This document shows, piece after piece, positions 26,868 through 35,393 of a stretch of DNA of 64,000 nt (its first letter is position 1; each line of letters opens with the position of its first letter). The notes below the pieces were generated by a model. It did not search any database, had not been told where the DNA came from, and saw nothing but the letters and a program-made list of their open reading frames with translations. The stretch is from Mycobacterium sherrisii (GTDB lineage: Bacteria; Actinomycetota; Actinomycetes; Mycobacteriales; Mycobacteriaceae). The position numbers and the translations under genes were made by a program. Location of the stretch: NCBI RefSeq assembly GCF_002102355.1, contig NZ_LQPT01000081.1, forward strand, positions 244,086-308,085, given 5' to 3'.

Positions 26868-27998
26868 TCAGTAGTTGCTGAGCGCCAGCGAGTTCACGAT
26901 GGCCTCGAACTGTTCCTGCGAGATCGGCGCACCGCCGGGGATGTTGTCGGTGGCCAGAAACTGGGTGCGTTCGGTGTAGCCGTGGAAGCGCTTGAAATAG
27001 TTCGTGAACGCCACGCCGTGGTCGACCCAGTCGCCCTGAGTCGCGCGTTTGAGTTCGCCGGCCAGGATGTAGGCGCCCAGCAACGCGACGCTGGTGCCCT
27101 GGCCCGACAGCGGCGAGCAGCAGTACGCGGCGTCGCCCACCAGCGCCACCCGTCCGATCGACCAGTGGTCCATCACGATCTGCGCCATCTCGTCGAAGTA
27201 GAAGTCCGGCGCGCCGCGCATGAAGGTCAGCAGCTGCGGCCGCACCCAGCCGTCGTCGGCCATCCGCCGTTCGATCTCGGCGTACTGAGCTTCGATGTCG
27301 CGGTAGTCGATCCGCAGTTCGGGGTCCATGAAGCCCAGCATGGCGCGCGCCTCGGTGTTGTGCCGGGCGCTGTACACCCCGGCCATCGTGGTGTCGCCGT
27401 AATGCCATTTCTGCCAGAAGTCGAGGTCCAGGAAGTTGGGCACCGTGAAGATCGCGGCGTGCGTGCCCAACCGCTTGATGAACCGCTCCTCCGGACCGAA
27501 AACCAGCCGGCGCACGTTGGAGTGCAGGCCGTCGGCGCCGATCACCAGATCGAAGCTGCGGGCCGGCGCGCGTTCGAAGGTCACCTCGACGCCGGACCCG
27601 CGGTTGTCCAGCGTGGCGATGGTGTCGTCGAAAAGGTATTCGGTGTCGGGTTGTGTTGCACCGTACAGCAATTCGACCAGGTCGTCGCGCAGCAGCTCGA
27701 TGTCGGGGCTGTCGATGGGGCCGCCGGTGGGTGTCGACTCGGTGTCCCGGGACAGCTCATTACCGTCGCGGTCGACGACGGAAGACCCCCGGATGCCCGT
27801 CTTGCGGTCCGCGGCCGCGCTCAGCAGCCCCATGCGGTCCAGCACCGTCAGCGCCGGGCCGCGCACGTCGATGGCCTGCCCGCCCGGACGCAGCCCCGGG
27901 TGCCGCTCCACCACGGTGACCGAAAAGCCGTGCCGGGCAAGCCAATATCCCAATGTTGTACCGGCGACGCTGGCCCCGGAAATCAATACTTCGGTCAC
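26868..27998 (-). CDS. FAD-dependent monooxygenase/oxidoreductase (Rv1260 orthologue)
   Basis: 376 aa, close to the 372 aa of Rv1260. Group A aromatic-hydroxylase fold: N-terminal ADP-binding GxSxxG ([21 protein letters not shown]), the FAD/NAD DG-type motif ([14 protein letters not shown]) and the ribityl-binding GD motif ([18 protein letters not shown]). Probably hydroxylates or oxidises a small aromatic or ring compound in the cytoplasm; substrate unknown. Its ATG overlaps the udgB stop by 4 bases, so expression is coupled to the DNA glycosylase. Confidence 0.88.
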   Translation of the reverse strand: MTEVLISGASVAGTTLGYWLARHGFSVTVVERHPGLRPGGQAIDVRGPALTVLDRMGLLSAAADRKTGIRGSSVVDRDGNELSRDTESTPTGGPIDSPDIELLRDDLVELLYGATQPDTEYLFDDTIATLDNRGSGVEVTFERAPARSFDLVIGADGLHSNVRRLVFGPEERFIKRLGTHAAIFTVPNFLDLDFWQKWHYGDTTMAGVYSARHNTEARAMLGFMDPELRIDYRDIEAQYAEIERRMADDGWVRPQLLTFMRGAPDFYFDEMAQIVMDHWSIGRVALVGDAAYCCSPLSGQGTSVALLGAYILAGELKRATQGDWVDHGVAFTNYFKRFHGYTERTQFLATDNIPGGAPISQEQFEAIVNSLALSNY

Positions 27999-28825
27999 CG
28001 GATCCCTGCCAGCTCCTTCGCTTTGATGAAGATGTCGTCGAGCATTGCGGGCGTAAGCCTACCGGTGAACATGTTTTGCTGGCTCGGGTGGTAGCAACCC
28101 AGCAGCCGGGCACCGGACGCCAGCGTGGCAACGACGCCGTGGCCGAACCGCGGCTTGGGCGTCCCCCGAATCGCTTGCACTTCCGGGGCGCCGGGCAGTC
28201 GCAGCGCGATCTGCCAGCCGAACCCGCCCAGCGCCACCACGACGCGGACATGCTCGCTGACCAGCCGCCATTCAGATTCCAGCCACGGCCAGCAGGTGTC
28301 GCGCTCCACCGGGGTGGGCACGTTGGCCGGTGGCGCGCACTTGACCGGCGCGGAGATTCGAACCTGCTCGGTTCGCAGGCCGTCCGCGGCGTCGACGCTG
28401 ATCGGTTGGTTCACCAGACCGGCCCGGTACAAAGCGGCGTAAAGCTGGTCGCCGGAGCGGTCACCGGTGAACATGCGGCCGGTTCGGTTGGCACCGTGGG
28501 CCGCCGGTGCCAACCCCACGATGAAGATCCGCGGGCGCTGCGATCCCCACCCCGGGACCGGTCGGCCCCAATACGGTTGGTCGGCAAACGCGCGACGCTT
28601 GGTCACAGCAACATCCTCACGCCAGGTGACCAGGCGGGGGCAGGCCCGACAGACGCTGACCCGGGCGTCCAGTTCCGGGACCGAGCCGGCCGACCCAGCC
28701 AGCGCCCGAACCTGTGCCGCATCGGTGGCCGTGGCGGTCAGTGGCGTGGCCGGATCGCCGGGCCACCCGCTGCCCGGTGGCACCGGCGACTCGAACGCCA
28801 CCCCGGTGTTCGGATGAACAAGCAC
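27995..28825 (-). CDS. udgB: Uracil-DNA glycosylase UdgB (family 5)
   Basis: 276 aa. The family-5 active-site motif [23 protein letters not shown] (from about 104; note the Ala in place of the usual polar residue, typical of UDGb) and the C-terminal HPSQQN are present. Four cysteines (C59, C62, C163, C178) are placed to bind the [4Fe-4S] cluster. Known: UdgB removes uracil, hypoxanthine and ethenocytosine from double-stranded DNA. Start is GTG 28825; the protein is somewhat shorter at the N-terminus than Rv1259 (299 aa). First gene of the unit that continues with the FAD monooxygenase; diverges from tap. Confidence 0.92.
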   Translation of the reverse strand: MLVHPNTGVAFESPVPPGSGWPGDPATPLTATATDAAQVRALAGSAGSVPELDARVSVCRACPRLVTWREDVAVTKRRAFADQPYWGRPVPGWGSQRPRIFIVGLAPAAHGANRTGRMFTGDRSGDQLYAALYRAGLVNQPISVDAADGLRTEQVRISAPVKCAPPANVPTPVERDTCWPWLESEWRLVSEHVRVVVALGGFGWQIALRLPGAPEVQAIRGTPKPRFGHGVVATLASGARLLGCYHPSQQNMFTGRLTPAMLDDIFIKAKELAGIR

Positions 28826-28910
28826 CTAAACATCCTGCATTCCGCCCTGGCGACCACGAAATCGGTGGCTGCAGCCGCCGGTTTGCGGTTAAATCTCCCC
28901 GGCGATAGTC

Positions 28911-30158
28911 ATGACACCTTCCAGCCGCTTTCCGGCACTGCTGATCCTGTTGGCCACGCTGGCGGCGACGGCGGGTACCGGCATTTCGTTGGTCGCCTTC
29001 CCCTGGCTGGCGCTGCAGCACCACCACAGCGCGCGCGACGCGTCGCTGGTGGCCGCCGCGGTGACGCTGCCGCTGGTGGGGTCCACCCTGGTCGCGGGCA
29101 CCGCCGTCGACTATTTCGGGCGGCGCAGGGTTTCGCTGGTCTGCGACGCGCTGTCCGGCATGGCCGTGGCCGCCGTCCCCGTCCTCGCCTGGTGCATCGG
29201 CGCGGACGCGGTCAACGTCCCCGCGCTCGCCGCGCTGGCCTGCTGCTCGGCAGCGTTCGACCCGGCCGGGACCACCGCCCGCCAGTCGATGTTGCCCGAG
29301 GCGGCGGCCCGGGCCGGCTGGTCGTTGGATCGCACCAACGGCGTCTACGAAGCCATCCTGAATCTGGCCTACATCGTGGGGCCGGGGATCGGCGGCCTGA
29401 TGATCGCCGCGGTTGGTGGCGTCAACACGATGTGGCTGACGGCCGGCTGCTTCGGGGTGTCGTTCCTCGCCATCGGCGCACTGCGGCTTGCGGGTACCGG
29501 CGTGCCGCACCACACCGCCCGTCCCGGGGGGCTGGTGTCCGGCGTCGCCGAAGGGCTGCGTTTCGTCTGGAACGTACGGGTGCTGCGGACGCTCGGACTG
29601 ATCGACCTGGTGGTGACGGCGCTATACCTACCGATGGAAAGCGTCCTGTTTCCCAAGTACTTCAGCGACCACCGGCAGCCCGCCCAGTTGGGTTGGGCGC
29701 TGATGGCGCTGGGGGTCGGCGGTGTGGTTGGTGCGCTGGGCTATGCGGCCCTGTCGAAGCACACCCGCAGGCGCACCGCGGTGCTGACCGCGACCCTGAT
29801 CTTCGGCGCCGCCTCGGTCGGCATCGCCTTCCTGCCGCCGCTGCCGGTGATCCTGGTGTTGTGCGCGGTGACCGGTCTGGTCTACGGACCGATCCAGCCC
29901 ATCTACAACTACGTGATGCAGACGCGGACGCCGCAGCAGCTGCGCGGCCGGGTGGTCGGGGTGATGACCGGCCTCACCTTCGCCGCCGGCCCGTTGGGTC
30001 TTCTGGTGGCCGGACCGCTCGCCGACGCCGCCGGGCTGCGGGTGACATTTCTGGCGCTGGCGGTGCCGATCCTGCTGGTCGGTCTGCTCGCGTGCGGCCT
30101 GCCGTCGCTGCGCGACCTCGACCGCGAAGCCGAGTTTGCTGAGGGTTGCGCAACGTAA
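28911..30158 (+). CDS. tap: MFS drug efflux pump Tap
   Basis: 415 aa (Rv1258c is 419), a 12-helix major facilitator superfamily exporter. The inter-helix motif A is recognisable (VDYFGRRRVSLVCD), as is the second-half repeat (LSKHTRRRTAVL). Known: Tap exports tetracycline, aminoglycosides, spectinomycin and contributes to rifampicin tolerance using the proton gradient, and belongs to the WhiB7 regulon in other mycobacteria. I do not see a convincing WhiB7-type promoter in the 85 bases upstream. Divergent from udgB. Confidence 0.9.
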   Translation: MTPSSRFPALLILLATLAATAGTGISLVAFPWLALQHHHSARDASLVAAAVTLPLVGSTLVAGTAVDYFGRRRVSLVCDALSGMAVAAVPVLAWCIGADAVNVPALAALACCSAAFDPAGTTARQSMLPEAAARAGWSLDRTNGVYEAILNLAYIVGPGIGGLMIAAVGGVNTMWLTAGCFGVSFLAIGALRLAGTGVPHHTARPGGLVSGVAEGLRFVWNVRVLRTLGLIDLVVTALYLPMESVLFPKYFSDHRQPAQLGWALMALGVGGVVGALGYAALSKHTRRRTAVLTATLIFGAASVGIAFLPPLPVILVLCAVTGLVYGPIQPIYNYVMQTRTPQQLRGRVVGVMTGLTFAAGPLGLLVAGPLADAAGLRVTFLALAVPILLVGLLACGLPSLRDLDREAEFAEGCAT

Positions 30159-30167
30159 AATCGCTGC

Positions 30168-31547
30168 GTGAGTATCACAGTCAACGCAGACATCATGGCC
30201 GACCTGATCGCCAGCCTGCCCGAGGGGACGGTGGTCACCGATCCGGCGATCACCGACGGCTACCGACACGATCGCGCCTTCGACCCCTCCGCGGGCACCC
30301 CCCTGGCCGTGGTCCGGCCGCGCCGCACCGAAGAAGTGCAGACGGTGATGCGCTGGGCCACCGCACACCAGGTGCCCGTGGTGGCCCGCGGAGCCGGCAC
30401 GGGCCTGTCCGGCGGAGCCACGGCGCTGGCGAACGGGATCGTGTTGTCGACGGAGAAGATGCGCGACATCACCGTCGACCCCGTCACCCGCACCGCGGTA
30501 TGCCAGCCCGGCCTGCTCAACGCCGAGGTGAAAAAGGCGGTCGCGCAATACGGGCTGTGGTATCCGCCCGACCCGTCGTCGTACGAGATCTGCAGCATCG
30601 GCGGCAACATCGCGACCAACGCGGGTGGTATCTGCTGCGTAAAGTACGGCGTCACAACCGATTACGTGCTGGGCATGCAGGTTGTGCTGGCCGACGGCAC
30701 CGCCATCCGGCTGGGCGGTGCGCGGCTGAAGGATGTCGCGGGCCTGAGCCTGACCAAGCTGTTCGTCGGTAGTGAAGGCACGCTGGGCATCGTCACCGAG
30801 GTGACGCTGCGGCTGCTGCCCGCCCAGAACACGTCGAGCGTCGTAGTGGCCACATTCGCGTCGCTGGAATCAGCGGTGGACGCGGTGCTCGGGGTCACCG
30901 CCCGGCTGCGGCCCTCGATGCTGGAATTCATGGACAAGGTGTCGATCAACGCCGTCGAGGACACCCTGCGCATGGATCTCGACCGCGGGGCCGCCGCGAT
31001 GCTGGTGGCCGGCTCCGACGAGCGGGGCCGGACGGGCAACGAGGACGCCGAGCTGATCGCGGCGGTGTTCGCTGAAAACAAGGCAACGGACGTTTTCAGC
31101 ACCAGCGACCCGGACGAGGGTGAGGCGTTCGTCGTCGCGCGGCGGTTCTGCATCCCCGCGGTCGAGGCCAAGGGTTCCCTGCTGCTCGAAGACGTCGGGG
31201 TGCCGCTACCCGCGCTGGGCAGCCTGGTCACCGGGGTGGCAGACATCGCCGAGCGCCACGACCTGATGATCTCGGTGATCGCGCACGCGGGCGACGGCAA
31301 TACCCACCCGTTGATCGTCTATGACGCAGCCGACGCCGAGATGACCGAGCGGGCCAACCGCGCGTTCGGCGAGATCATGGATCTGGCCATCGGGCTGGGC
31401 GGCACGATCACCGGTGAACACGGGGTGGGCCGGCTGAAGCGGCCGTGGCTGGACGGTTATCTGGGGCCCGACGTGATGATGCTCAATCAGCGCATCAAGC
31501 ACGCGCTCGACCCGCTCGGCATCCTCAACCCCGGGTCGGCGATCTAG
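30168..31547 (+). CDS. FAD-linked oxidase, GlcD/D-lactate dehydrogenase type (Rv1257c orthologue)
   Basis: 459 aa from GTG 30168. PCMH-type FAD-binding domain in the first half (VPVVARGAGTGLSGGA, YPPDPSSYEICSIGGNIATNAGG, KLFVGSEGTLGIVTE) and the FAD-oxidase C-terminal domain in the second (VIAHAGDGNTHPL, GEHGVGRLKRPWL). Such enzymes oxidise 2-hydroxy acids such as glycolate or D-lactate and pass electrons to the membrane; the exact substrate is not set by sequence. It starts 9 bases after tap and is probably in the same transcript, as in M. tuberculosis. Confidence 0.88.
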   Translation: MSITVNADIMADLIASLPEGTVVTDPAITDGYRHDRAFDPSAGTPLAVVRPRRTEEVQTVMRWATAHQVPVVARGAGTGLSGGATALANGIVLSTEKMRDITVDPVTRTAVCQPGLLNAEVKKAVAQYGLWYPPDPSSYEICSIGGNIATNAGGICCVKYGVTTDYVLGMQVVLADGTAIRLGGARLKDVAGLSLTKLFVGSEGTLGIVTEVTLRLLPAQNTSSVVVATFASLESAVDAVLGVTARLRPSMLEFMDKVSINAVEDTLRMDLDRGAAAMLVAGSDERGRTGNEDAELIAAVFAENKATDVFSTSDPDEGEAFVVARRFCIPAVEAKGSLLLEDVGVPLPALGSLVTGVADIAERHDLMISVIAHAGDGNTHPLIVYDAADAEMTERANRAFGEIMDLAIGLGGTITGEHGVGRLKRPWLDGYLGPDVMMLNQRIKHALDPLGILNPGSAI

Positions 31548-31588
31548 TTCCTCCGGTGCTCGGCGGGTGGCCCGCCCGCGATCGGCAG

Positions 31589-31617
31589 TTGACAATATAC
31601 GACTAGTGTCGTACCAA
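31589..31617 (+). promoter_or_regulatory. Leaderless promoter of cyp130
   Basis: TTGACA (31589-31594), a 17-base spacer, and TACCAA (31612-31617), close to TANNNT, put the transcription start at or next to the ATG at 31624. There is no Shine-Dalgarno sequence, so cyp130 is probably a leaderless message. Confidence 0.55.
31598..31613. promoter_or_regulatory. Palindromic operator candidate for the TetR regulator
   Basis: TACGAC-TAGT-GTCGTA is a perfect 6-4-6 inverted repeat filling the spacer and touching the -10 of the cyp130 promoter. A TetR-family gene is the second gene of the operon, so autorepression of cyp130-tetR is the simplest reading. Confidence 0.6.
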
Positions 31618-31623
31618 TGAGAC

Positions 31624-32868
31624 ATGACACCGGTTATGTCTCATACCCCGCCGGTCACGTTCCAGCTGGCCACCGCCGACACCTGGGCCACGCCGTGGTC
31701 GATGTATCGCGCGTTGCGCGACCACGACCCGGTGCACCACGTGGTGCCCCCGAAGCATCCCGATCACGATTACTACGTGCTGTCCCGGCACGCCGATGTC
31801 TGGTCGGCGGCCCGGGACCACGGCACGTTCTCCTCCGCGCAGGGACTCACGGTCAATTACGGCGACCTGGAGATGATTGGGCTGCAAGACAATCCTCCAT
31901 TCGTCATGCAGGACCCCCCGTCACACACCGAGTTCCGCAAGCTGGTCTCGCGCGGGTTCACGCCCCGCCAGGTCGAGGCGATCGAGCCCAAGGTCCGCGA
32001 GTTCGTCGCGCAGCGCATCGAGAAGCTGCGCGCCGACGGTGGCGGCGATATCGTGGCCGAGCTCTTCAAGCCGCTGCCCTCGATGGTGGTCGCCCATTAT
32101 CTTGGTGTGCCCGAGGAGGATTGGGATCAATTCGACGGGTGGACCCAGGCCATCGTGGCGGCCAACACCGCCGACGGGGGCGTCGCGGGTGCGCTGGACA
32201 CGGTCGGTGACGCGGTCGGGACGATGATGGCCTACTTCACCAGGCTGATCGAGCGCCGGCGGACCGACCCCGCCGACGACACCATTTCACACCTGGTCGC
32301 CGCCGGGGTGGGCGGCACCGACGGCGACGTCTCGGGCACGCTGTCGATTCTGGCGTTCACCTTCACAATGGTCACCGGTGGCAATGACACCGTGACGGGC
32401 ATGCTCGGCGGTTCGATGCCGCTGCTGCACGAGCGGCCAGACCAGCGAAAGTTGTTGGCGGACAATCCCGCACTGATCGGCGACGCGGTCGAGGAGCTGT
32501 TGCGGCTGACCTCGCCGGTGCAAGGACTGGCCCGCACCGTCACCCGAGACGTGACGATCGGCGACACCGCCATCCCGGTCGGTCGCCGGGTGCTGCTGTT
32601 GTACGGGTCGGCCAACCGCGACGAACGCCAGTACGGCCCGGATGCCGACGAACTGGACATCACCCGGTGCCCACGCAACATCCTGACCTTCAGCCACGGC
32701 GCCCACCACTGCCTCGGCGCCGCCGCGGCCCGGATGCAGTCCCGTGTCGCGCTGTCCGAATTGCTGTCCCGTTGCCCGGATTTCGACGTCGACGCGAAGG
32801 CGATCGGGTGGGCGGGCGGCAACTACGTGCGCCGCCCGTTGTCGGTACCGATCACCATGCACCGCTGA
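31624..32868 (+). CDS. cyp130: Cytochrome P450 CYP130
   Basis: 414 aa (M. tuberculosis CYP130 is 405). P450 landmarks: I-helix oxygen-activation motif TGGNDTVTG, ExxR in EELLRL, and the heme-binding FSHGAHHCLG with the proximal Cys. The N-terminus MTPVMSH matches that of CYP130, supporting ATG 31624 over the internal ATG at 31636. Known: CYP130 structures bind azoles and arylamines and N-demethylation activity has been reported; the physiological substrate is unknown. The stop shares a base with the ATG of the tetR gene (TGATG). Confidence 0.92.
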   Translation: MTPVMSHTPPVTFQLATADTWATPWSMYRALRDHDPVHHVVPPKHPDHDYYVLSRHADVWSAARDHGTFSSAQGLTVNYGDLEMIGLQDNPPFVMQDPPSHTEFRKLVSRGFTPRQVEAIEPKVREFVAQRIEKLRADGGGDIVAELFKPLPSMVVAHYLGVPEEDWDQFDGWTQAIVAANTADGGVAGALDTVGDAVGTMMAYFTRLIERRRTDPADDTISHLVAAGVGGTDGDVSGTLSILAFTFTMVTGGNDTVTGMLGGSMPLLHERPDQRKLLADNPALIGDAVEELLRLTSPVQGLARTVTRDVTIGDTAIPVGRRVLLLYGSANRDERQYGPDADELDITRCPRNILTFSHGAHHCLGAAAARMQSRVALSELLSRCPDFDVDAKAIGWAGGNYVRRPLSVPITMHR

Positions 32869-33449
32869 TGCCGAGCAACGACTGGCTTGGCAGCGGCCGC
32901 AGCGAGGCCGCCGTCGACCGAATTCTCGACGCGGCCGAGCGGTTGTACACCGAGCGTGACTCGGATTCCATCGGAATGAATGAAATCGCAAGGGCCGCAG
33001 GTTGTTCCCGTGCGACGCTGTACCGGTATTTCGACAATCGTGAGGCGCTGCGCACCGCATACATCCACCGGGAGACACATCGGCTGGGCCGGCAGATCGC
33101 CGCCCGGACCGCGGCCGTCGAGGATCCGCGGGAACGACTGATCGCGAGCATCCTCGTCACGTTGGCGATGGTGCGGGAGAGCCCCGCACTGTCATCCTGG
33201 TTCGCCAGCACCCGCCCGCCGGTGGCTGGTGAGCTGGCGGAAGAATCGGACGTGATCGCCGCCCTGGCAACGGCATTCCTGCACTCGCTGGGCCCTGACG
33301 ATCCCGCCGTGTTGCAGCGCCGGGCCCGCTGGACGGTCCGGGTGATCATCTCACTGCTGATGTTTCCGGGCCGCAACGCGGACGAGGAGCGGGCGATGAT
33401 CGAGGAATTTCTCGTCCCGATCATCGCCCCGGCAAGCGCCCGCCGTTAG
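32868..33449 (+). CDS. TetR-family regulator of the cyp130 operon (Rv1255c orthologue)
   Basis: 193 aa. N-terminal TetR helix-turn-helix (about 17-62: ILDAAERLYTERDSDSIGMNEIARAAGCSRATLYRYF) and an all-helical ligand-binding domain. Overlaps the cyp130 stop (TGATG), so it is translated together with it. Very likely represses its own operon through the palindrome at 31598-31613, with a CYP130 substrate or related molecule as inducer (inference). Confidence 0.88.
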   Translation: MPSNDWLGSGRSEAAVDRILDAAERLYTERDSDSIGMNEIARAAGCSRATLYRYFDNREALRTAYIHRETHRLGRQIAARTAAVEDPRERLIASILVTLAMVRESPALSSWFASTRPPVAGELAEESDVIAALATAFLHSLGPDDPAVLQRRARWTVRVIISLLMFPGRNADEERAMIEEFLVPIIAPASARR

Positions 33450-33474
33450 CTGGCAGCCATCCCCCTCTGCGGGT

Positions 33475-34191
33475 TCAGGCCACCCAGTAGGCCTGCGCCT
33501 TAATGGCTTTGCGCGGGATACCGAAGTCCTCCCGTAGTGCCCTGGCAACCGAGCGGGTGGTGCGACTGTCGCAGGCCACCCAGCCGAAGTGGTCACCGGC
33601 GTCGAAGGCCGCGGATCGGACGGCCTCCAGCAACCCCTGTCCGTTGTTCGTGCGCGGCACCCAGGTGATGTCGGGTCCCGGCGTCACCGGCAGGTCGCGG
33701 TCCTCCTCGCGGGCGGCCTCGATGAACACGTACGCCGGAGCGTCCTCGATCGCGGCCAGCAGCGAGTTGATCGCCGGCAACGACGCGCAATCCCCGACGA
33801 TGACGTAGCCGGCGGGAGCCGGATCCGGTATTGCGAACCTGCTGCCCAGCACCGTCGCCTCGATCGTGTCCCCGGGCCGGGCGGCGGCCGCCCATCGCGA
33901 GGCGATGCCGTCGTGTAGGGCGAACTCGACGCTGACGGTGTCGGCGACCGGGTCGGGGTCGACCAAGGTGTAGCCACGCTGGTGCAGCTTGTCGCCGTCG
34001 GCGAACCACATCCGGATCCACATGGTCGGGTGCACATCGTGGGGTGCGAGCAGCCCGCCGGCATCGAAATCGAGCCGCAGATAATGCGGGCCGATCTCGC
34101 GGCGGCCGGTGACGGTGAGCCGGTAGTCCCCGGCGCCCATCAACCTCAACACCGCACCCGCCCAGCCCCGTGATGCCCGCTGTTCGCCCAT
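33475..34191 (-). CDS. Siderophore-interacting protein (FAD-dependent ferric-siderophore reductase)
   Basis: 238 aa. SIP/ViuB family: N-terminal FAD-binding beta-barrel (YRLTVTGRREIGPHYLRLDF, RGYTLVDPDP with the flavin-binding RxYT pattern, WAAAARPGDTI) and C-terminal SIP domain (GYVIVGDCASLPAINSLLAAI, FGWVACDSRTTRSVARALREDFG). Such enzymes reduce Fe(III)-siderophore with NAD(P)H in the cytoplasm, freeing iron. The gene lies between orthologues of Rv1254 and Rv1255c, which adjoin in M. tuberculosis, so it is an accessory insertion. ATG 34191 has GGGAGG upstream. It is preceded by a strong promoter covered by an IdeR box, so iron repression is predicted. Confidence 0.88.
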   Translation of the reverse strand: MGEQRASRGWAGAVLRLMGAGDYRLTVTGRREIGPHYLRLDFDAGGLLAPHDVHPTMWIRMWFADGDKLHQRGYTLVDPDPVADTVSVEFALHDGIASRWAAAARPGDTIEATVLGSRFAIPDPAPAGYVIVGDCASLPAINSLLAAIEDAPAYVFIEAAREEDRDLPVTPGPDITWVPRTNNGQGLLEAVRSAAFDAGDHFGWVACDSRTTRSVARALREDFGIPRKAIKAQAYWVA

Positions 34192-34222
34192 CGCCGTGCG
34201 CCTCCCTACCCGTCAACGACAG

Positions 34223-34241
34223 TGAGGTTAGGGTAACCTAA
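34223..34241 (-). promoter_or_regulatory. IdeR iron box
   Basis: Matches the mycobacterial consensus TTAGGTTAGSCTAACCTAA at 17 of 19 positions. It covers the -10 and most of the spacer of the SIP promoter, as in genes repressed by iron-loaded IdeR. Confidence 0.82.
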
Positions 34242-34253
34242 CCCAGCTGTCAA
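34225..34253 (-). promoter_or_regulatory. Promoter of the SIP gene
   Basis: On the minus strand: TTGACA (34253-34248), an exact 17-base spacer, then TAACCT (34230-34225), fitting TANNNT. Transcription would start near 34218, about 27 bases before the ATG. The -35 abuts the stop of the upstream acyltransferase gene. Confidence 0.75.
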
Positions 34254-35393
34254 TCAGCCGGGCACGCGTGTGCAGCGGTGCAACAACCACGCCGGCGGGA
34301 TCGTCACCGCCAGCGTCGCGACGAACAGATGCAGCATGGGACCCGTATAGACGTGCGCCCGAACGATGTAGACCATGGCGAACTCCATGGTCACCAGATG
34401 GATCAGGAAGATTTCGTAGGAGATTTCGCCCAGCCACACCATCGGACGGCTGGCCAGTAGCTGGGCGTACCAACCGCGGTTGCCCAGTGCCAGCGGCGCC
34501 ACCGCCAGCGTGGCGATCACGGCGTAGAAGACGGTCTTGACGACGGCCTCCATCATCGAGGCCGGCGACGTGGTCGGGGCGCCGCCGATCGGGGTGGCGA
34601 CGATGAAATAGCAGACGATCGCCAGCGGTATCGCCGCGAACGCGTAGCAGCGAACGCCCATCGCCTCCAACACCGCCAGCAGCATGCCTCCGCAGAACCA
34701 GGCCAGGTAGGTCGGCAACCACAGCCGCGCGCCGTCGGGAAACCAGTGATCGGTGTGCACCAGAACCAGCCAGGCCGGGCTGATCAGGGCGAGCGCCACC
34801 AGGGTAACTAGCACCCGTCGCGGCTGCCATGAACGCCGGCTGATCACCACCAGCAGCAGGTAGGCCAGGAATGGCAGGACGAGGTAGAACGACGCCTCCA
34901 CCGCCAGGCTCCACATCTGGGTCAGGCCCTGGTGCAGATACTTGCCCAGGTAACCGTCGGTATAGATCTGCGTCAGCGTGAGATTGCGAATCAGGCCAAG
35001 CCAGGAGTGTCCCGGATTGGGTCCGGCCTCGCGAAAGTGGTAGAGCACATAGGCGAACAACACCGTGATGACGTAGGCGGGCATGATGCGCCGAACCCGA
35101 TGCCGCGCATAGCGACTCACCGACGGGGCGGGACCGCCCCGGACGGCCGCCGTCACCCAGGGGCGAAACAACAGGAAGCCGGACAGCACGAAGAAGATCG
35201 GCACGCCGATCTCCATCCGGGCGCCGACCAGGCCCCAGTAGCCGTGCGTGTATTTGCCGGTGGTGTAGGCCGCGTGCGTGCCGACCACGAGGATGGCGGC
35301 GACCGCGCGGATGCCGGTCAGGGAGGCCACCCTGTCGACATGCGAGACCTGCTCGAGTCCGCCCTGGGCGTCCCGCTCGTCGGAAAGGGTCAT
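34254..35393 (-). CDS. Membrane acyltransferase, OafA/acyltransferase-3 family (Rv1254 orthologue)
   Basis: 379 aa (Rv1254 is 383). About ten membrane helices with the family's catalytic Arg/His pair (TGIRAVAAILVVGTHAAY), EIGVPIFFVLSGFLLF and SYEIFLIHL. These proteins transfer acyl groups onto envelope glycans or lipids from the cytoplasmic side; the acceptor here is unknown. Its ATG overlaps the deaD stop by 4 bases (ATGA), so the two are co-expressed, as in M. tuberculosis. Confidence 0.88.
   Translation of the reverse strand: MTLSDERDAQGGLEQVSHVDRVASLTGIRAVAAILVVGTHAAYTTGKYTHGYWGLVGARMEIGVPIFFVLSGFLLFRPWVTAAVRGGPAPSVSRYARHRVRRIMPAYVITVLFAYVLYHFREAGPNPGHSWLGLIRNLTLTQIYTDGYLGKYLHQGLTQMWSLAVEASFYLVLPFLAYLLLVVISRRSWQPRRVLVTLVALALISPAWLVLVHTDHWFPDGARLWLPTYLAWFCGGMLLAVLEAMGVRCYAFAAIPLAIVCYFIVATPIGGAPTTSPASMMEAVVKTVFYAVIATLAVAPLALGNRGWYAQLLASRPMVWLGEISYEIFLIHLVTMEFAMVYIVRAHVYTGPMLHLFVATLAVTIPPAWLLHRCTRVPG

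Noticed and set aside
28826-28910. WhiB7-type promoter in front of tap
   Set aside because: tap is a WhiB7 target in other mycobacteria, but I see no TTGNNN -35 with the preceding AT-rich triplet in these 85 bases.
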